Below are positions 47,482 through 54,800 of a stretch of DNA of 64,000 bases, one piece after another. The number at the start of each line of letters is the position of its first letter. Position 1 is the first letter of the stretch. Below the pieces are notes generated by a model. That model was not told the DNA's origin. It saw nothing but the letters and a program-made list of their open reading frames with translations, and made no database searches. A program made the position numbers and the translations under genes. The DNA is from Ardenticatenales bacterium (GTDB lineage Bacteria > Chloroflexota > Anaerolineae > Promineifilales > Promineifilaceae), in assembly GCA_020634515.1 (NCBI GenBank), contig JACKBL010000010.1, positions 62,001 through 126,000 of the forward strand. Direction: 5' to 3'.

Positions 47482-49422
47482 ATGTCGTCATCATCAGCAT
47501 CGCCGCTGCAAACGCTGCGCGCCCGTCTGGCAATAAAAGCCGACGAGACGTTCGCGCACAAATACCTGGTTCCAGGCCGTTGGCTTTCCACACAGAATGC
47601 GCCCGCGGCAGTAGCCATCAATCCATACCAGGTCTGGTTGAACACCATTGATTGGATTCTCAAGCAGCCGGTGACGGAATGGGTCCAGTCCGCGGAAGCC
47701 ACGCCGGGCAGTTGGAGTCGTCACGCGGTAGTGTACAACCTTTTTGTACGTAGTGCCACGGCTTTCGATCATGATGGGGATGGGGTGTTGGGGCGACCGA
47801 ATAATGCCGGCATGAACGAAGTCGGTACGTTCGTCAAGAGCCTTATGTTGCTGCGCTACATCAAGCAACTTGGCTGCAACACCATCCACCTGCTGCCCAT
47901 CACCGCCGTCGGGCAAGACGGCAGCAAAGGCGACATGGGTTCCCCCTACGCCATCCGCAACCCCTACCGGCTGGACGAAAATCTGGCCGAACCCGGCCTG
48001 GACCTGGGCGTAGAAACGGAATTCGCCGCTTTCGTAGAAGCCGCGCACCACCTGGGGTTGCGCGTCGTCGTGGAGTTCGTTTTCCGCACCAGCAGCAAAG
48101 ATGGCGACTGGGTGCAAGAACATCCCGACTGGTTCTACTGGATCGATGCGGACCTCCTCGACCGCGAACCGGGCGAACAAGACCCCAGCCGCTACGGAAT
48201 GCCTATCTTCAGTGAAACGGAAATCACCGCCATCGAAACCGCCGTCAATCGCCAGCAGTTTGATCACCTGATGCCGCCCGACATCATGCACCGGCGCATG
48301 TTCCTGCCGCCGCCAGCGCCAGAACAGGTGCAAATGGAAGATGGACGCTGGATCGCCCATTACGCCAACGGGCGCCGGGGGCGCATCCCCGGCGCATTCG
48401 CCGATTGGCCCGTAGACGACCCGCAGCCGCCCTGGGGCGACGTAACCTTTCTGCGGCTCTACGACCATCCCCATTACAACTACATCGCCTACAACACGAT
48501 CCGCATGTATAGCAGCGAACTGGCGCAGCCGGAAAACGTGGTGAAACCGCTGTGGGAGCGGATCGTGAACATTATTCCGCATTATCAGCGACAATTCGGC
48601 ATTGATGGCGCCATGATCGACATGGGGCACGCGCTGCCGCCAACGTTGAAACAGGCTATTGTCACCGCCGCACGAGATAATGACCCCGCCTTTGCCTTTT
48701 GGGATGAGAACTTTCAGGCCACGGAGCAAGGCGTGGCGGAAGGGTACAATGCCGTTATCGGCTCTCTGCCGTTTGTGCTGGCCTATCCGCCGGAGTTGGA
48801 GGCGTTTCTGGTTCATCTGGCGCGCACGGGCAATCCGCTGCCCATTTTTGGCACGACGGAGAGCCATAATACGCCGCGGGCGATCAGTAAGCCAGGCGGC
48901 GAGCGATTTGTGAAGTATGGGATGGCGGTTGCGGCGATTTTGCCGGCACTTCCCTTCCTCCACTGCGGCGTTGAATTTGGCGAAACCCGCCCCGTCAACA
49001 CCGGCCTGCGCTTCACCCCGGAGGAAATGGCTCAGTACCCCAGCCACACCCTCCCCCTCTTCAGCGCCATCGCCTACGACTGGACCAACGACACCACCCA
49101 ACTCCTTGCCTGGTGGCAACAGGCACTGGCCCTGCGGCAAAAGCACGCCCCCCTCCTCAGCGACATTCGCAAGGATACCTTCATCTACACTTACAGCGAC
49201 AACCCCGCCATCTGGGGCATTATTCGCCACAACGACGACTGGTCCATCAAAATCGCCTTGCTCGTCAACAGCGACATGGACAAACCCCAAGGCGTGACCG
49301 TCGGCCTGCCTACGGGGCGGGAAAAGCTAATGGACCATTTCACGGACACCTTCTACGACGTGAGCGGCAACGAGATCAGCCTCACGCTGGCTCCGGGACA
49401 GGTGGTCTGGTTGGAATTGTAA
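47482..49422 (+). CDS. Cytoplasmic GH13 family glycosidase or transglycosylase with altered catalytic site
   Basis: A 646-residue protein with no signal peptide. The GH13 barrel is clear: VVYNLFVRSATAFDHDGDGV, HLLPITAVGQDGSKGDMGSP, the nucleophile Asp in FGIDGAMIDMGHALPP and the acid Glu in AFWDENFQATEQG. The fourth conserved region reads TTESHNTPRA, where other GH13 enzymes have H-D, so the transition-state-stabilising aspartate appears replaced by asparagine. The size is similar to maltosyltransferases and related transglycosylases. Its substrate is probably a cytoplasmic alpha-glucan, but activity is uncertain if the aspartate is truly absent. AAGGAAGAGG lies upstream of the ATG. Confidence 0.82.
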   Translation: MSSSSASPLQTLRARLAIKADETFAHKYLVPGRWLSTQNAPAAVAINPYQVWLNTIDWILKQPVTEWVQSAEATPGSWSRHAVVYNLFVRSATAFDHDGDGVLGRPNNAGMNEVGTFVKSLMLLRYIKQLGCNTIHLLPITAVGQDGSKGDMGSPYAIRNPYRLDENLAEPGLDLGVETEFAAFVEAAHHLGLRVVVEFVFRTSSKDGDWVQEHPDWFYWIDADLLDREPGEQDPSRYGMPIFSETEITAIETAVNRQQFDHLMPPDIMHRRMFLPPPAPEQVQMEDGRWIAHYANGRRGRIPGAFADWPVDDPQPPWGDVTFLRLYDHPHYNYIAYNTIRMYSSELAQPENVVKPLWERIVNIIPHYQRQFGIDGAMIDMGHALPPTLKQAIVTAARDNDPAFAFWDENFQATEQGVAEGYNAVIGSLPFVLAYPPELEAFLVHLARTGNPLPIFGTTESHNTPRAISKPGGERFVKYGMAVAAILPALPFLHCGVEFGETRPVNTGLRFTPEEMAQYPSHTLPLFSAIAYDWTNDTTQLLAWWQQALALRQKHAPLLSDIRKDTFIYTYSDNPAIWGIIRHNDDWSIKIALLVNSDMDKPQGVTVGLPTGREKLMDHFTDTFYDVSGNEISLTLAPGQVVWLEL

Positions 49423-49617
49423 AGAGCGTGGCCGTCGCCGGGGAATGCAGCCGATCCCGGATTTCTGTTTTATCCGCGTCTTTCCGCGTTCATCCGTTTC
49501 CTTTGTAACTGCTAAAGCGACTCATCATTCCAATCATCTGGCATCAAAACAACTTCCGAGAAGGTGGTCGTGAATAGTCGCACGCCTTCTACGGATTATT
49601 TTCGGAGGAGTAAGGCC

Positions 49618-50304
49618 ATGCGCTACGAAATCAGTGGTACAACCATGCAGATTCTGGATGTCTATTTGGAGAAGGGGGAATCGCTCTTCACTGAGGCGGG
49701 GGGCATGGCCTGGATGGTCGGCGATGTGCAAATGGACACATCCACGCGCGGCGGGCTGCTCAAAGGGTTGGCGCGCTCGCTGGCCGGCGAGTCCCTCTTC
49801 CTCACCACCTACACCTGCGCCAGCCCACAGGCGATGATCGCCTTCACGCCGGAAGCGCCCGGCAGCATCGTCCCGCTCGACCTGCAAACCGGGCAGAGCT
49901 TCATTTGCCAAAAAGACGCCTTCATGGTGGCGGAGTCGTCCGTCTCGTTGGAGGTCATCTTCCGCCGCCGCCTGGGCGCGGGGTTATTTGGCGGCGAGGG
50001 TTTCATCTTGCAGAAGATCACCGGTCCGGGCACGGCCTGGGTAGAAATCGCCGGGGAGGTGCGTTCCTACTCGTTGAACGCGGGGCAAACAATGAAGGTA
50101 GACCCCGGCCACATCGCCATGTACGAGCCAACGGTGGATTATGATATTGAGCGCGTCAAGGGAGTGAAGAATATGCTCTTTGGTGGGGAGGGGCTGTTCC
50201 TGGCAACGTTGAAGGGGCCGGGGCGAGTCTGGCTGCAAAGCCTGCCCCTGGTTAATCTGGCTTCGAAGCTGTCGCAGTATATGCCGGCACGTTCCAGCGA
50301 ATAA
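49618..50304 (+). CDS. TIGR00266/AIM24 family protein
   Basis: A 228-residue beta-rich protein beginning MRYEISGTTMQILDVYLEKG. It shows the family's characteristic GESLFTEAGGMAWMVGDVQM, SLFLTTYTC, GEGFILQKITGPGTAWVEIA and GLFLATLKGPGRVWLQSLP. The AIM24/TIGR00266 family forms a trimer-like beta-barrel of unknown biochemical function. The start is set by GGAGGAG nine bases upstream and by the conserved N-terminus; an upstream in-frame start would add unrelated residues. A strong terminator follows. Confidence 0.9.
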   Translation: MRYEISGTTMQILDVYLEKGESLFTEAGGMAWMVGDVQMDTSTRGGLLKGLARSLAGESLFLTTYTCASPQAMIAFTPEAPGSIVPLDLQTGQSFICQKDAFMVAESSVSLEVIFRRRLGAGLFGGEGFILQKITGPGTAWVEIAGEVRSYSLNAGQTMKVDPGHIAMYEPTVDYDIERVKGVKNMLFGGEGLFLATLKGPGRVWLQSLPLVNLASKLSQYMPARSSE

Positions 50305-50322
50305 CACGATTTGTCGGACACG

Positions 50323-50356
50323 AAAAAGGCCGCGCTCGTTAGCGCGGCCTTTTTTG
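50323..50356 (+). terminator. Rho-independent terminator
   Basis: AAAGGCCGCGCT / AGCGCGGCCTTT around CGTT, followed by TTTTG, about 20 bases after the TIGR00266 stop codon. Confidence 0.9.
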
Positions 50357-50390
50357 TCACAGTGCCGGAAACGCTCCCCCCATCCACTTA

Positions 50391-50480
50391 CTAACCGTCC
50401 GAAAATAACTTCACGTTTTCATCGGACGGTTACTGACAAGCTGTTCGCACAATTCCACTAGCTTAATTGCGAACAGCCAC
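50391..50480 (+). repeat. R3 double-hairpin repeat
   Basis: It runs from CTAACCGTCCGAAAATAAC through ATCGGACGGTTACTGACAAG and TTGCGAACAGCCACTTA. Arms and spacing match 36374-36452. It is the first of three different repeats stacked end to end between convergent genes. Confidence 0.8.
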
Positions 50481-50560
50481 TTAGGAACGGAAGTTGTATC
50501 CTTGCTGTTCCTTCAAACTGACGATGCAATTCCGTACTTCATTTCATCGTCAGCCCTTAC
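50480..50560 (+). repeat. R2 double-hairpin repeat
   Basis: It begins CTTAGGAACGGAAG and contains TTCCTTCAAACTGACGATGC and TTTCATCGTCAGCCC. It directly continues from the R3 copy without a spacer. Confidence 0.8.
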
Positions 50561-50592
50561 GGAGGTGGAGCGTGTCTTTTTCTAGGGGAATT

Positions 50593-50680
50593 GGTAACGA
50601 CTGACGCTCTCTGGAGATTGGACCAATTTCACGCGCTCAATAGACATTTTCACTGGAGAAAATTGGTCCAATCTGGATTG
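50593..50680 (+). repeat. R1 hairpin repeat, full copy
   Basis: It begins GGTAACGACTGACGCTCTCT with arms GATTGGACCAATTT and AAAATTGGTCCAATC and the loop CACGCGCTCAATAGACATTT. It ends eight bases from the stop codon of the atpF-like gene, so it may also affect the 3' end of the atp transcript. Confidence 0.85.
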
Positions 50681-50687
50681 TTCACAA

Positions 50688-51392
50688 TCAGGCCAGAACG
50701 TCGCGCATACCGCTCATTTTGCCGGCAACGCTATCATCCACAACCTGATCACCGACACGCACAATCAGGCCACCCAAGATAGACGGGTCAACCTTAAACA
50801 CAACTTGTTGCGCGTTGATGGCCGATTGCGCCGCCGCTTTCTCGCCATCCGTCAGTGGCAGGGCGCTGGTGACTTCCGCCCGCGCACCCGACATGCGAGA
50901 CACACTTGCCGGCAGCGCCGCGAAGAAATCGCCAATGAGTTTGTGCTGTCGCTGTTCGTCCAGCGTCGCGCCGACAACCTTATTGGCCGCCGCCATGGCA
51001 ATACCCACAACCTGGCCGCGCAGGTCGGAGAGAATGCGATTGCGCTCTGCTTCCGCATCATCACGCGCCGACGCCACGATCTTCTTTGCTTCTTCATTAG
51101 CCTTCGACACAATACCACTCGCCGAGGCTTCCGCCTGGGTTGCCGCTTCGGTCCGAATCTTGGCAGCTTCCGTGCGCGCCGCGTCCAGAATCTTCTTCGC
51201 TTCCACGTCCGCGTTGTCGCGGGCAATGGCCGCCTGCCGCGCATCTTCCAAACCTTTGGCAATACGCGCCTTGCGTTCTTCCAACAAGTTCAGGACAGGC
51301 TCATAAGCCCAACCCTTCATGAGCAGAATCAAGATCGTAATCCCCAGTATTTGGATGATCAAATACCCTAAGTTAATCCCTAATGCTTCCAT
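50688..51392 (-). CDS. atpF: ATP synthase b subunit fused to a C-terminal delta (OSCP) segment
   Basis: A 234-residue protein. The N-terminal transmembrane helix (LGYLIIQILGITILILLM) and long alanine/arginine-rich coiled coil to about residue 150 are the Fo b subunit. The last 60 residues (AEVTSALPLTDGEKAAAQSA, FKVDPSILGGLIVRVGDQVV) match the C-terminal domain of the delta/OSCP subunit, but the delta N-terminal domain of about 105 residues is missing. The protein is thus a b-delta fusion with a truncated delta. It is the last gene of the atpZ-like/B/E/F cluster; no alpha, gamma, beta or epsilon genes follow. Confidence 0.88.
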   Translation of the reverse strand: MEALGINLGYLIIQILGITILILLMKGWAYEPVLNLLEERKARIAKGLEDARQAAIARDNADVEAKKILDAARTEAAKIRTEAATQAEASASGIVSKANEEAKKIVASARDDAEAERNRILSDLRGQVVGIAMAAANKVVGATLDEQRQHKLIGDFFAALPASVSRMSGARAEVTSALPLTDGEKAAAQSAINAQQVVFKVDPSILGGLIVRVGDQVVDDSVAGKMSGMRDVLA

Positions 51393-51493
51393 ATCGCGTT
51401 TTCCTTAATGGTGCAGATGTCGTCATTTAGCAATCAGCTACAGGCATCGCCACCGCGCAGTCAGCGCGGGGGCAAAACCAGCCCGCGCCGTCA

Positions 51494-51742
51494 CTAAGCC
51501 ACGAACAGCAGAATTAGCGCGACCACCAGGGCATAAATAGCCACGGCTTCAGCGAACGCAATGCCCAAAATCATGTTTGCCTGAATCGTACCACTGGCAT
51601 CTGGATTGCGCGCAATACCCTGTACCGCGCCACCAACGACGATACCCACGCCCGCGCCAGCACCAATAGCACCCGTCATGGCCAGACCGGCACCCAGGAA
51701 TTTCAGACCCACAGCAAGAGCTTCAGCGGCTTCTAATGACAT
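51494..51742 (-). CDS. atpE: ATP synthase c subunit
   Basis: An 82-residue two-helix hairpin of standard length. The loop RNPDASGTIQANMI holds the conserved R-x-P polar motif (ARNP), and the second helix GIAFAEAVAIYALVVALI has the ion-binding Glu. There are no obvious extra polar residues of the sodium-type site, so proton coupling is likely. It forms the rotor ring in the membrane with AtpB. It lies between atpB and the atpF fusion with 100-base and 80-base gaps, each free of genes. Confidence 0.97.
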   Translation of the reverse strand: MSLEAAEALAVGLKFLGAGLAMTGAIGAGAGVGIVVGGAVQGIARNPDASGTIQANMILGIAFAEAVAIYALVVALILLFVA

Positions 51743-51822
51743 AATTGGTATTCCTCCAAAATGAGATGTTTGATGTTTCGAGTTGAATCAACCGGTAATC
51801 CGGTGCAGTTGACGACGATGAC

Positions 51823-52875
51823 CTAGTGCCCTTCGGCATGGTCGTGGCTTTGTGTTGCCTGCGTCATGAAAGTGAGCGTGAGCATGGCAAACACGGCGGC
51901 CTGGATGAGGCCGACGAAAAGTTCCAGGCCAAAGAAGGCCACGTTAGCAACGGGAAGCAGGAACGCCATCACGAAAAGGAGTACCTGCCCCGCAAAGATG
52001 TTTCCCAGAAGACGGAAGGAGAACGAGAGGATTTTGGCGATTTCGGCGATGAGTTCCAAGATGCCGACGAACAGGTCCATGGCCCCCAATGGATTGCGGG
52101 CGATTTTGTCCGCGTCAAACTGGAAGAATTTCTTCAGATACCCCGGTCCTTGCGCCTTAAATCCATAATACTGCGTCAGCACGACGGACATCAAGGCCAG
52201 TGCCAGCGTGAAGTTCAGGTCCGTTGCCGCGGCACGCAAGAAAGAGACAAGCGCGTAGTCCGCGCCTTCGGGTTTATCGCCATTCTCATCCGTCGGAGCG
52301 CGCAGCAAGAAGAAGCCACTGCGTAGGTCGCCTGTGTTGGCTTCCATGGCATCTTCGTAAATGTGATGCAACTCGTCTTTGCTCAAATGCTCGCCAGCTG
52401 CCTCAGCAGCGGCTTCCGCTTTGTGTTCGGCGATTTCGCCGGTGGTTTCAAACTTGCCAAAGCTGTCCACCAACGGAACCAGTTCCATCCAGTTGGCAAC
52501 GAGAATGAGCAGAACGAATGTCATGAAGAAGGGGAAGAAGTTTTTGGCCCATTTGCCGGCGGAACTCTCCACAAAACTGTAGATCATCTCCGTGAGGGTC
52601 TCAAAAAGGTTATAGAAACCCGAAGGCACTTCGTCCGCCGTGCGCGAACGGGCACGCAGGCTGAAGGTGATAGCCAACAGAATGACCCAGGTCAGGGCGG
52701 TGGCGATGAACGTGTTGGTGATACCGCCGCCAAACCACTGCTTCATGAACGGGCTGCTGGAACGGAAGACGAGTTCACCAGGCAATTGGATGACGGGCAG
52801 TGGTGGTTTTACGAGAATGGATCCAAAAACTATCATGCCTATGAGGCAAAGGTAAACCCAGTAGCGTTTTTTCAT
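51823..52875 (-). CDS. atpB: ATP synthase a subunit
   Basis: A 350-residue membrane subunit. The essential arginine is in ILSFSFRLLGNIFAGQVLLF. TTGITNTF-like helices near residue 50 and FVLLILVANWMELVPLVDSF match the family. A charged insertion of about 60 residues (from GEIAEHKAEAAAEAAGEHLS to APTDENGDKPEG, residues about 150-215) is not typical. It carries the proton half-channels beside the c ring. The gene overlaps the preceding atpZ-like gene by four bases. A His-rich tail (QATQSHDHAEGH) ends the protein. Confidence 0.95.
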   Translation of the reverse strand: MKKRYWVYLCLIGMIVFGSILVKPPLPVIQLPGELVFRSSSPFMKQWFGGGITNTFIATALTWVILLAITFSLRARSRTADEVPSGFYNLFETLTEMIYSFVESSAGKWAKNFFPFFMTFVLLILVANWMELVPLVDSFGKFETTGEIAEHKAEAAAEAAGEHLSKDELHHIYEDAMEANTGDLRSGFFLLRAPTDENGDKPEGADYALVSFLRAAATDLNFTLALALMSVVLTQYYGFKAQGPGYLKKFFQFDADKIARNPLGAMDLFVGILELIAEIAKILSFSFRLLGNIFAGQVLLFVMAFLLPVANVAFFGLELFVGLIQAAVFAMLTLTFMTQATQSHDHAEGH

Positions 52876-53147
52876 GTGCTGGTTTTTTCCTCCTTATGCT
52901 CGGCTTTGCTTGACTTTTGCGCCCGCGCGGCAGCAGACAGGCTGACCCGCACGGTGAGGTAGAGCGTTACGGGCACGCTGCCCACGAGAGCGACAATTGT
53001 AAAAATTGGCCTGGTATCCAAGACACGGTCAAGGAGAGTTCCCGCCCCAAAAGCCAAGGCAATGATGATGATGGTAAGGCAGCCTATCTGGCCGACAATG
53101 CCGGCCAACATAGCTGTCTCATTGATTTGCTTGTTGTCAAAAGACAC
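52872..53147 (-). CDS. AtpZ/AtpI-like small membrane protein of the ATP synthase operon
   Basis: A 91-residue protein with two membrane helices (AGIVGQIGCLTIIIIALAFG and FTIVALVGSVPVTLYLTVRV) and a lysine/glutamate-rich tail. This is the usual size and hairpin layout of AtpZ/AtpI-type proteins that precede atpB and assist Fo assembly or magnesium transport. It starts with GTG and has only a weak AGG upstream. A four-base overlap with atpB indicates translational coupling. It is the first gene of the atp operon, with a good promoter upstream. Confidence 0.8.
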   Translation of the reverse strand: MSFDNKQINETAMLAGIVGQIGCLTIIIIALAFGAGTLLDRVLDTRPIFTIVALVGSVPVTLYLTVRVSLSAAARAQKSSKAEHKEEKTST

Positions 53148-53170
53148 GATGGCTTAACCTACAAGTGTGC

Positions 53171-53217
53171 GCGAGGCGCACCGCCTCGCATTATAACACA
53201 TACAGGAGATTGTTCAA
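53171..53217 (-). promoter_or_regulatory. atp operon promoter with a hairpin at the expected transcript start
   Basis: On the minus strand TTGAAC (53212-53217), a 16-base spacer and TATAAT (53190-53195) make a good sigma-70 promoter. Just downstream of the -10 box, 53171-53189 forms the perfect hairpin GCGAGGCG-CAC-CGCCTCGC, so the transcript would begin with or near a strong stem. Confidence 0.65.
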
Positions 53218-53330
53218 TGACAGTTATGCCTTCCAACCATACTATTTGTGCCGCCGAAGAGGTTTCGTCTCCATCGAAGGCGGCACAATGAAGGCAGTAT
53301 GCCAGGATTGACGGCAGCAGAGCCAGTGAG

Positions 53331-54800
53331 CTAGCCGCCGAAGAAGAAGATGCCGGCATTTCGCGTCAACTCAAAAGTCGGTCCGGCAAACACACCCAGA
53401 TACAAAACACCAAAAATCGTCAAAGCCAGCGCCACCTGATAGGCGCGCGGCACGGGGATCGGCACATCCTCCTCATCGGAACGATAGAGGTACATGTACT
53501 TGGCTACGGACAGGTAGTAGTAAAGCGCCACGAACGCATTCAGGATAGCCGCCAATGCCAGGCCCCACAAACCCCCTTCAATGGCCGCTTTGAACAAGAA
53601 AAACTTGGCAAAGAAACCCGCCGTCGGAGGTATTCCCCCCAGCGATAGCAAAGCCAGCAGCATCGCCAGCGCCAGGAACGGCGAACGGCGGCTGAGTCCA
53701 TTGAAATCCTCCAACTGCTCCGAACCCGTCGCATTTGCCGCCAGAATAATCACGGCGAAAGCGGCAGTATTCGTCAAAATGTACATCAATAAGTAGAACA
53801 TGGCCGCGCCCGCCCCATCAGGCGTCATCGTGACGAAACCGATCATCACATAGCCTGCCTGGGCAATGCTGGAATACGCCAGCATCCGCTTAATGTTCTT
53901 CTGATAAATCGCCAGAAAGTTACCCAGCGTCATGGTGACAATGCACATTGCCACGAGCATTGACCACCACGGGGTAGTCAAACGTGGTATGCCCAACGTC
54001 CCCAGCAAGAAAACGCGCATAATCACGGCAAAGCCGGCAGCTTTGGAGGCGGTCGAAAGGTAAGCCGTCACCGCCGTTGGCGCGCCCTCATACACATCGG
54101 GCGCCCAAAAGTGGAAGGGAACAATGGAGATTTTGAATCCCAAACCCACCAGCACCAAAACCGCCGCCAACAGTGTCACCCCATTATAGCCGCTATTGGC
54201 AATGCCCGCGGCGATTGCCTGCATATTCGTCTGCCCCGTGAGGCCGTACAGCAGGCTCATGCCGTACAACATCACGGCGGAAGCAAATGCGCCGTAGACG
54301 AAGTATTTCATACCCGCTTCCGCGGATAATTTGTCCTTCGTCGCGTAGCCGCCCAAAACATAAAGGGAAATGCTGGCCGTTTCCAGCGCCACGTACAGGG
54401 CAATCAGGTCGCCGGCGGCGGCCATCAGATTGAAGCCAATCGTGGAAGTCACCAGAAGCGCGTAGAACTCGCCGCTTTGCAACGCCTTGATGTCCATCGC
54501 TATCAGGCTAACCACGCCTCCGGCGATCAGGAACATGATGCGAAAAATGAAGGTGATGGCATCATGACGGAACATGCCACCCCAGAGGGCAATCTGGCTG
54601 CTCCCCGGTTCGCGGAAAAGGTAGAAGACGGTCAGGTCTACCGCCAGGGTAATGAAGAAGCCCCAGGCAGCCAGCAGCCCGACGCGACGGCGCTCGGACG
54701 GTTTGAGCAAGCGGTCGTAGGCCAGAATTGCCACCAGGAGAATCAAGAGGCAAATCTCAGGCACAAGGGCGAATGCGCTGGAAATGGTGATTTGGCTCAT
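53331..54800 (-). CDS. nuoN: NADH-quinone oxidoreductase subunit N
   Basis: A 489-residue antiporter-like subunit of complex I. Diagnostic segments are FNLMAAAGDLIALYVALETA, SVEAGMKYFVYGAFASA-like LSAEAGMKYFVYGAFASAVM, PFHFWAPDVYEGAPTAVTAY and IFLGVFAGPTF-type C-terminal helix. It is the last gene of the nuo cluster. The start at 54800 gives MSQITISSAFALVPE, and its ATG overlaps the nuoM stop by one base (TGATG), indicating coupling. NuoN is one of the proton-pumping subunits of the membrane arm. A TGCCGGCA lies 20 bases before the stop. Confidence 0.97.
   Translation of the reverse strand: MSQITISSAFALVPEICLLILLVAILAYDRLLKPSERRRVGLLAAWGFFITLAVDLTVFYLFREPGSSQIALWGGMFRHDAITFIFRIMFLIAGGVVSLIAMDIKALQSGEFYALLVTSTIGFNLMAAAGDLIALYVALETASISLYVLGGYATKDKLSAEAGMKYFVYGAFASAVMLYGMSLLYGLTGQTNMQAIAAGIANSGYNGVTLLAAVLVLVGLGFKISIVPFHFWAPDVYEGAPTAVTAYLSTASKAAGFAVIMRVFLLGTLGIPRLTTPWWSMLVAMCIVTMTLGNFLAIYQKNIKRMLAYSSIAQAGYVMIGFVTMTPDGAGAAMFYLLMYILTNTAAFAVIILAANATGSEQLEDFNGLSRRSPFLALAMLLALLSLGGIPPTAGFFAKFFLFKAAIEGGLWGLALAAILNAFVALYYYLSVAKYMYLYRSDEEDVPIPVPRAYQVALALTIFGVLYLGVFAGPTFELTRNAGIFFFGG

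Noticed and set aside
47494..49290. A 598-codon open frame antisense to the GH13 gene at 47.5 kb
   Set aside because: The sense strand has complete GH13 motifs; the antisense product shows none and has no ribosome-binding site.
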